18,675 nt of DNA from Candidatus Latescibacterota bacterium. GTDB lineage: Bacteria > Latescibacterota > UBA2968 > UBA8231. The notes below the pieces were generated by a model that searched no databases, had not been told where the DNA came from, and saw nothing but the letters and a program-made list of their open reading frames with translations. The position numbers and the translations under genes are program-made. The stretch is taken from positions 1 to 18,675 of the forward strand of contig DPVW01000171.1 of the NCBI GenBank assembly GCA_003529325.1. Reading direction: 5' to 3'. Below are positions 15,647-18,675 of the stretch, one piece after another. Within the stretch, counting starts at the first letter, position 1. Each line of letters opens with the position of its first letter.

Positions 15647-16629
15647 TTTCGCCAACCGACACCATCCCTTTTGAGGCATTCGCCCACTTCGAGAGGATCA
15701 CCGAGAAAGAGCCACTATTGTACCGCGAACCACCTGCGTGGGCAGCTGCCGCTCATGCCATCATCGTTGACGACACCGTGCACTACCTGTGGGGAGAAAA
15801 GCGGCAGGACAACACCTGGGTGCACATGCACAGCTCAGCACCAACCAGTGATCCTACTGCGATAACCGATGACATACGGAATCCCACACTGCTGCCCTCG
15901 GCGTATGGGTTCGACGATCAGGACGTGGAGTATCCCTTCCCCTTCTGGAATCCCGCCGATCAGCGATACTACGTCTACTACCTCGGCCAGCAGGGCAATA
16001 GCAAACCCCGCCTCAAACAGACAGGGCTGCTCGTGGGCGACGGGGACTTCGGGCAGTGGCAACGCGTCGGCACCGAACCGGTCGTCACTGTCGGGGGCCG
16101 ACACGAACAACACGGCGCTTCTCATCCGTCCGTAGCCATCGCGGACGACATGATTCACATGGTCTATACAGGGGAGTCACCGGCGCCAGCTGAAAGGCGC
16201 CAGATTCTCTACAATGTTCCGAGCATCTGCCACGCGACGGCTCCGACCAGCAACCCGGCACAGGTCACCAAGGATCTTGCCAATCCCGTATTCTCAGGCT
16301 CGGGGCAGGCGTGGGACAGCTGCGGTGTGCGCGAAGCCGAAATCCTCAAGGGTCCGGACTTCTTCCACATCTTCTACGGTGGCTACGATGGCAGACGCTG
16401 GAGCATCGGACACGTCCGTACGCGCGACTTCCGCACCTTCGAACCGAACCCGCACAATCCCATCTTCACACCTTCAACCGATCCGGATGCCTGGGACTGT
16501 GACGGCCTGCTGACGCCACAGGTCTTTGCCATGAACGGGACCTACTACATGATCTACGCAGGTCTCAAAGGTTCGGGATGGAATCGTGTGTCAGCAGTGC
16601 AGACGGGACTGGCTGTAGCCGGGGTGTAG
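15643..16629 (+). CDS. GH43/GH130-like five-bladed beta-propeller protein
   Basis: A 328-residue protein starting at ATG 15643, overlapping the permease stop (ATGA). There is no signal peptide, so it is predicted cytoplasmic. Repeating blade-like units are visible: AIIVDDTVHYLWGE (~39-52), a YYVYYLG strand (~109-115), SVAIADDMIHMVYTG (~163-177), EILKGPDFFHIFYGG (~233-247) and QVFAMNGTYYMIYAG (~293-307). These alternate with acidic motifs suited to a glycosidase active site (for example DVEYPFPFWNP at 94-104, VREAEILK at 229-236, DCDGLLTP at 285-292). This pattern is characteristic of the GH43/GH62/GH130 propeller group. Catalytic residues and substrate cannot be assigned by eye; a non-catalytic sugar-binding propeller is an alternative. 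Its coupling to an efflux operon is unexpected and may be functional or merely readthrough placement. It ends nine bases before the convergent downstream gene. Confidence 0.7.
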   Translation: MISPTDTIPFEAFAHFERITEKEPLLYREPPAWAAAAHAIIVDDTVHYLWGEKRQDNTWVHMHSSAPTSDPTAITDDIRNPTLLPSAYGFDDQDVEYPFPFWNPADQRYYVYYLGQQGNSKPRLKQTGLLVGDGDFGQWQRVGTEPVVTVGGRHEQHGASHPSVAIADDMIHMVYTGESPAPAERRQILYNVPSICHATAPTSNPAQVTKDLANPVFSGSGQAWDSCGVREAEILKGPDFFHIFYGGYDGRRWSIGHVRTRDFRTFEPNPHNPIFTPSTDPDAWDCDGLLTPQVFAMNGTYYMIYAGLKGSGWNRVSAVQTGLAVAGV

Positions 16630-16638
16630 CCACAGTAC

Positions 16639-17757
16639 CTATAGCGCCAGGATGCGCGCTGCCGTGCCGCCCATGATCTTCTGCAGATCCTCGGCGCTCA
16701 AGAATTCGCACTCTTTCTCGATCCACTCGCGTGACTGGCGGTATGTGCAGAAGCGATTCTGGAAGGGCATATCCGTCCCCCACAACAGGCGATCGGCACC
16801 GATGCGTTCCACCATCTGCTCCAGCGTCGGCCACACCTGGCGGTAGGGGTAGTCGAACCAATCGCCCAAGCGTACGGGGAAGCAGACTTCCAGACTCAGG
16901 TTGGGATTGGCGAATGGCTGCCAGATCTCATCTGGTAGCAGGATCTGATCGTGCTCGACGAACAGACGCCATGGGAAACCGTGGGTGATACTGCACACCG
17001 CCTCCGGATAACGCTCCATCCAGCGGCCAAGGATGCGCAGCTCTGACAGATACCCCTGCTGTTGTTCTTCATCCGAGACATAACCCCTTCCGAAGGCCGA
17101 TCCCGTACTGAGGGTGAAGAAGATGGGCACACCCAGGCCAGTGGCAGTCTCCCAGAAGGGGCGGAAACGGCCGTCATCCCATGCCTCCACACCAACCAGG
17201 TAATGCAGCGGATTGAATTTGATGGCGTGCAGACCGTCTGTCTCGATCGCCGTGACCAGTTCCTCGATGACGGCATCCGTCTCAGTCACGATACGCCACT
17301 CGTCCACCGGCGCCATGGCCTTGAACCGGAGCGGAAACCGTTGCACACAATCTGTCAGAAATGTGCTGCCCCGCCCGAGCATGGGGTTGCTGTGCAGCAG
17401 GGCCCAGTCGACACCGGCGTAGTCCATCTCGCCGATAAGACTGAATGGCGTGAACTCACAATTGCGCAGATTGGGTGGATAGAAATGTTTGCTGTATTGC
17501 TCCCCTTCCCACTCCCAGACCACCCGCCCTGCGGCGTGATCGATATAAAGGCCGACATCGGGTAGATCCCCCAGTGGACTGCTGCCCGCCGGTGCGACCA
17601 CCTCCGAGGGCCCCGCACTACGATCACGCAGACGGAAGGCCGGTTGGTGGTGGGCGGCCTGCGCGTATTGGACCCACTTGAGATGTTCGGCGGCAGTGGC
17701 AAAACCGGCGGGACTGTCCGCCGGTTCGAAGCAGTAGGCGTGGGAATCGACGATCAT
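16639..17757 (-). CDS. Amidohydrolase-2-like (PF04909-type) TIM-barrel protein with reduced metal site
   Basis: A 372-residue protein. ATG 17757 is chosen because AAGGAG precedes it by six bases and the protein then begins MIVDSH, the first barrel strand of the family; an upstream in-frame ATG (17805) adds a charged, non-conserved leader. Landmarks are DSHAY at 4-8, KFNPLH at 180-185, VPIFFTLSTG at 210-219, CSITHGFPW at 255-263 (His259), LLWGTDMPF at 324-332 (Asp329) and a C-terminal helix with GGTAARIL typical of the family. The family's first-strand HxH is HAY here, with the second His replaced by Tyr8, and the strand-5 histidine appears missing. His6, His259 and Asp329 remain. It may bind one metal, be a decarboxylase or lactonase-like variant, or be inactive. 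It converges on the operon with a nine-base gap and is probably transcribed independently. Confidence 0.78.
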   Translation of the reverse strand: MIVDSHAYCFEPADSPAGFATAAEHLKWVQYAQAAHHQPAFRLRDRSAGPSEVVAPAGSSPLGDLPDVGLYIDHAAGRVVWEWEGEQYSKHFYPPNLRNCEFTPFSLIGEMDYAGVDWALLHSNPMLGRGSTFLTDCVQRFPLRFKAMAPVDEWRIVTETDAVIEELVTAIETDGLHAIKFNPLHYLVGVEAWDDGRFRPFWETATGLGVPIFFTLSTGSAFGRGYVSDEEQQQGYLSELRILGRWMERYPEAVCSITHGFPWRLFVEHDQILLPDEIWQPFANPNLSLEVCFPVRLGDWFDYPYRQVWPTLEQMVERIGADRLLWGTDMPFQNRFCTYRQSREWIEKECEFLSAEDLQKIMGGTAARILAL

Positions 17758-17763
17758 GGTCGG

Positions 17764-17769
17764 CTCCTT
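17764..17769 (-). promoter_or_regulatory. Ribosome-binding site deciding the amidohydrolase-like start
   Basis: Read on the minus strand, AAGGAG is followed by six bases and then ATG at 17757. It favours this start over the in-frame ATG at 17805, which has no comparable site. Confidence 0.7.
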
Positions 17770-17854
17770 GTCGTAGGGATCATCTCGCTTCCCAACGAAA
17801 GGCACGGATCGTGGACCTCGTCAACACTCAGCGGACCGCCCGTCCTCTGGGCAC

Positions 17855-18605
17855 TCACCTCATCAGCAACAGCTTCCGTGTCTCCACTCTCTGCGCAGCC
17901 AGGTTGTAGATCGCCAGTTCGATCTGCCGTGATTGGGGCAGGTCGAAGCGGATCGTGGTTTCGGGGTTGAACGGGTTGGGGTAGTTCTGTGAAAGCGTGA
18001 AGGTTTCGGGACCGGTGGCGTCCTGCGATTCAACGACGGCGGTGACGAGTGGGCGTTTGGCTGCCACAAGCCGGATGTCATCGACATAGAAGGTGCCCTT
18101 GAGATTACAGTTCGATGGTTTCGATGCCCTGCCGCAATCCGAACTCAACTAAGGGAATCTCCACCAACTGCCACTCCTTCCTTGTCACATCTACCCTGTT
18201 TTCCAACAGGCTTACCGGCAGTTCGTGATTGACAAATACTCTGAAACCGGGATTTATCAGCGGCAACGTGACATCGCCGGGATGGAAGGCGAAGCGCAGG
18301 GCGGTGTAGGCCTCGGGATTGACCGGCTCATCAGGCTGAAACACGACGCGCCATCCGCCATCGACATGGAAAGAGCCGGCGACTTCCCCACGATGGACCT
18401 CGTCCGCGGCAGCCAATACCCATTCCAGACTAAAGAAGCTCTCCGCCCTCCAGTCCGGCAGCAGATCTTCGTCCAGGATGAGCAGATCCTCGCGCCATTC
18501 ATCTGGTACCGCCCCTGGCCCCGGCGAATAATCGGGGTAGTGGATGTAGAATATGAACTGCATCTCATCGGTGCTCCGCAGACCATAATTGATCTTCTCA
18601 TCCGG
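17855..18605 (-). pseudogene. Relic of a secreted protein with CBM-like and T9SS/FlgD-like sorting domains
   Basis: Two minus-strand frames join into one recognisable protein end. The first (open from 18605 to a TAA at 18105-18107) encodes a beta-rich, jelly-roll-like carbohydrate-binding-type region (LPDWRAES, VDGGWRVVFQPDEPVNPEAY, RFAFHPGDV, KEWQLVEIPL), ending GIETIEL. The second continues NLKGTFYVDDIRLV from 18106, in another frame, then LSQNYPNPFNPETTIRFDLP and the end ETRKLLLMR. The phrase 'IE-I-L-x-NL-GTFY-DD-RL' reads through the shift, so a small indel at about 18104-18110 broke the gene. In the sorting module, sequence jumps from YNLAAQRV straight to ETRKLLLMR; related modules have roughly 40 residues between (the loop with WDGRD and SGVYxYR), so an in-frame internal deletion is likely. 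The 5' part is gone: a stop lies at 18606-18608 and no signal peptide is present. Confidence 0.72.
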
Positions 18606-18675
18606 TTATGAGATGCTCACGGACTTGTAGTCCCAATACTCCCTATACACCTAACCGTCTGTGCAGTAGTGAGTT

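Noticed and set aside
16620..16645. Bidirectional terminator between the convergent genes
   Set aside because: The nine-base gap and adjacent bases show no stable stem followed by a T-run in either direction.
17758..17805. Longer start (ATG 17805) for the amidohydrolase-like gene
   Set aside because: The extension is charged and unconserved in style, and AAGGAG lies six bases before ATG 17757.
17758..17854. Minus-strand TTGACG (about 17817-17822) as a promoter element for the amidohydrolase-like gene
   Set aside because: The hexamer is good but the sequence 17 bases downstream (CTTTCG) is not a -10 box; the evidence is too weak for a feature.
18609..18675. Short minus-strand frame beyond the pseudogene's upstream stop
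   Set aside because: Only about 14 codons lie between two stops and no similarity to the expected upstream protein can be judged, so the relic is ended at 18605.

Overview
The window is GC-rich DNA with G/C-dominated third codon positions, almost fully coding and bacterial. Diderm architecture is shown by a TolC-type outer-membrane channel, a lipoprotein-type periplasmic adaptor and RND pumps. The relic at the right end carries a C-terminal NYPNPFNPET-type secretion/sorting module. A golvesin/Xly-CBD-like domain, a cytosolic GH43-like propeller and a divergent amidohydrolase are also present. Together these suggest an uncultured lineage of the FCB group or a related candidate phylum (Latescibacterota would fit). 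That placement is inference from gene style; no rRNA marker is present.

Layout. Positions 3-230 hold the probable 3' end of an unidentified coding sequence, followed by a short leader (231-303). From 304 to 16629 one tightly packed plus-strand operon runs: ABC ATPase (304-1245); ABC-2-type permease fused to a peptidase-M1-like but metal-site-less domain and a golvesin-like domain (1242-4607); TolC-like channel (4604-6094); lipoprotein membrane-fusion protein (6091-7164); RND permease 1 (7178-10255); RND permease 2 fused to extra membrane helices and a complete ABC ATPase (10266-14939); small ABC-2-type permease (14936-15646); GH43/GH130-like beta-propeller protein (15643-16629). Five of the seven junctions are 4-base start/stop overlaps (ATGA or GTGA); the other two gaps are 13 and 10 bases. 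On the minus strand, convergent to the operon, is a metal-dependent-hydrolase-like gene (16639-17757). Beyond it is a decayed secreted-protein gene (17855-18605) with a frameshift, a missing 5' part and an apparent internal in-frame deletion.

How they may work together. Channel, adaptor and two RND permeases form a tripartite pump resembling MdtABC, with two different adjacent RND subunits. Unusually, the pump is bracketed by two ABC modules, each an ATPase with a membrane partner, and the second ATPase is covalently part of RND permease 2. The two ATPase domains are clearly related, with the same motifs and the same PxLEDxY C-terminal tail, and could heterodimerise. The most interesting hypothesis is a hybrid RND/ABC envelope machine in which ATP hydrolysis powers or gates an RND pump. 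No substrate can be deduced from the sequence.

No tRNA, rRNA, CRISPR array, insertion sequence or convincing intrinsic terminator was seen. No gene-free stretch longer than 300 bases exists.
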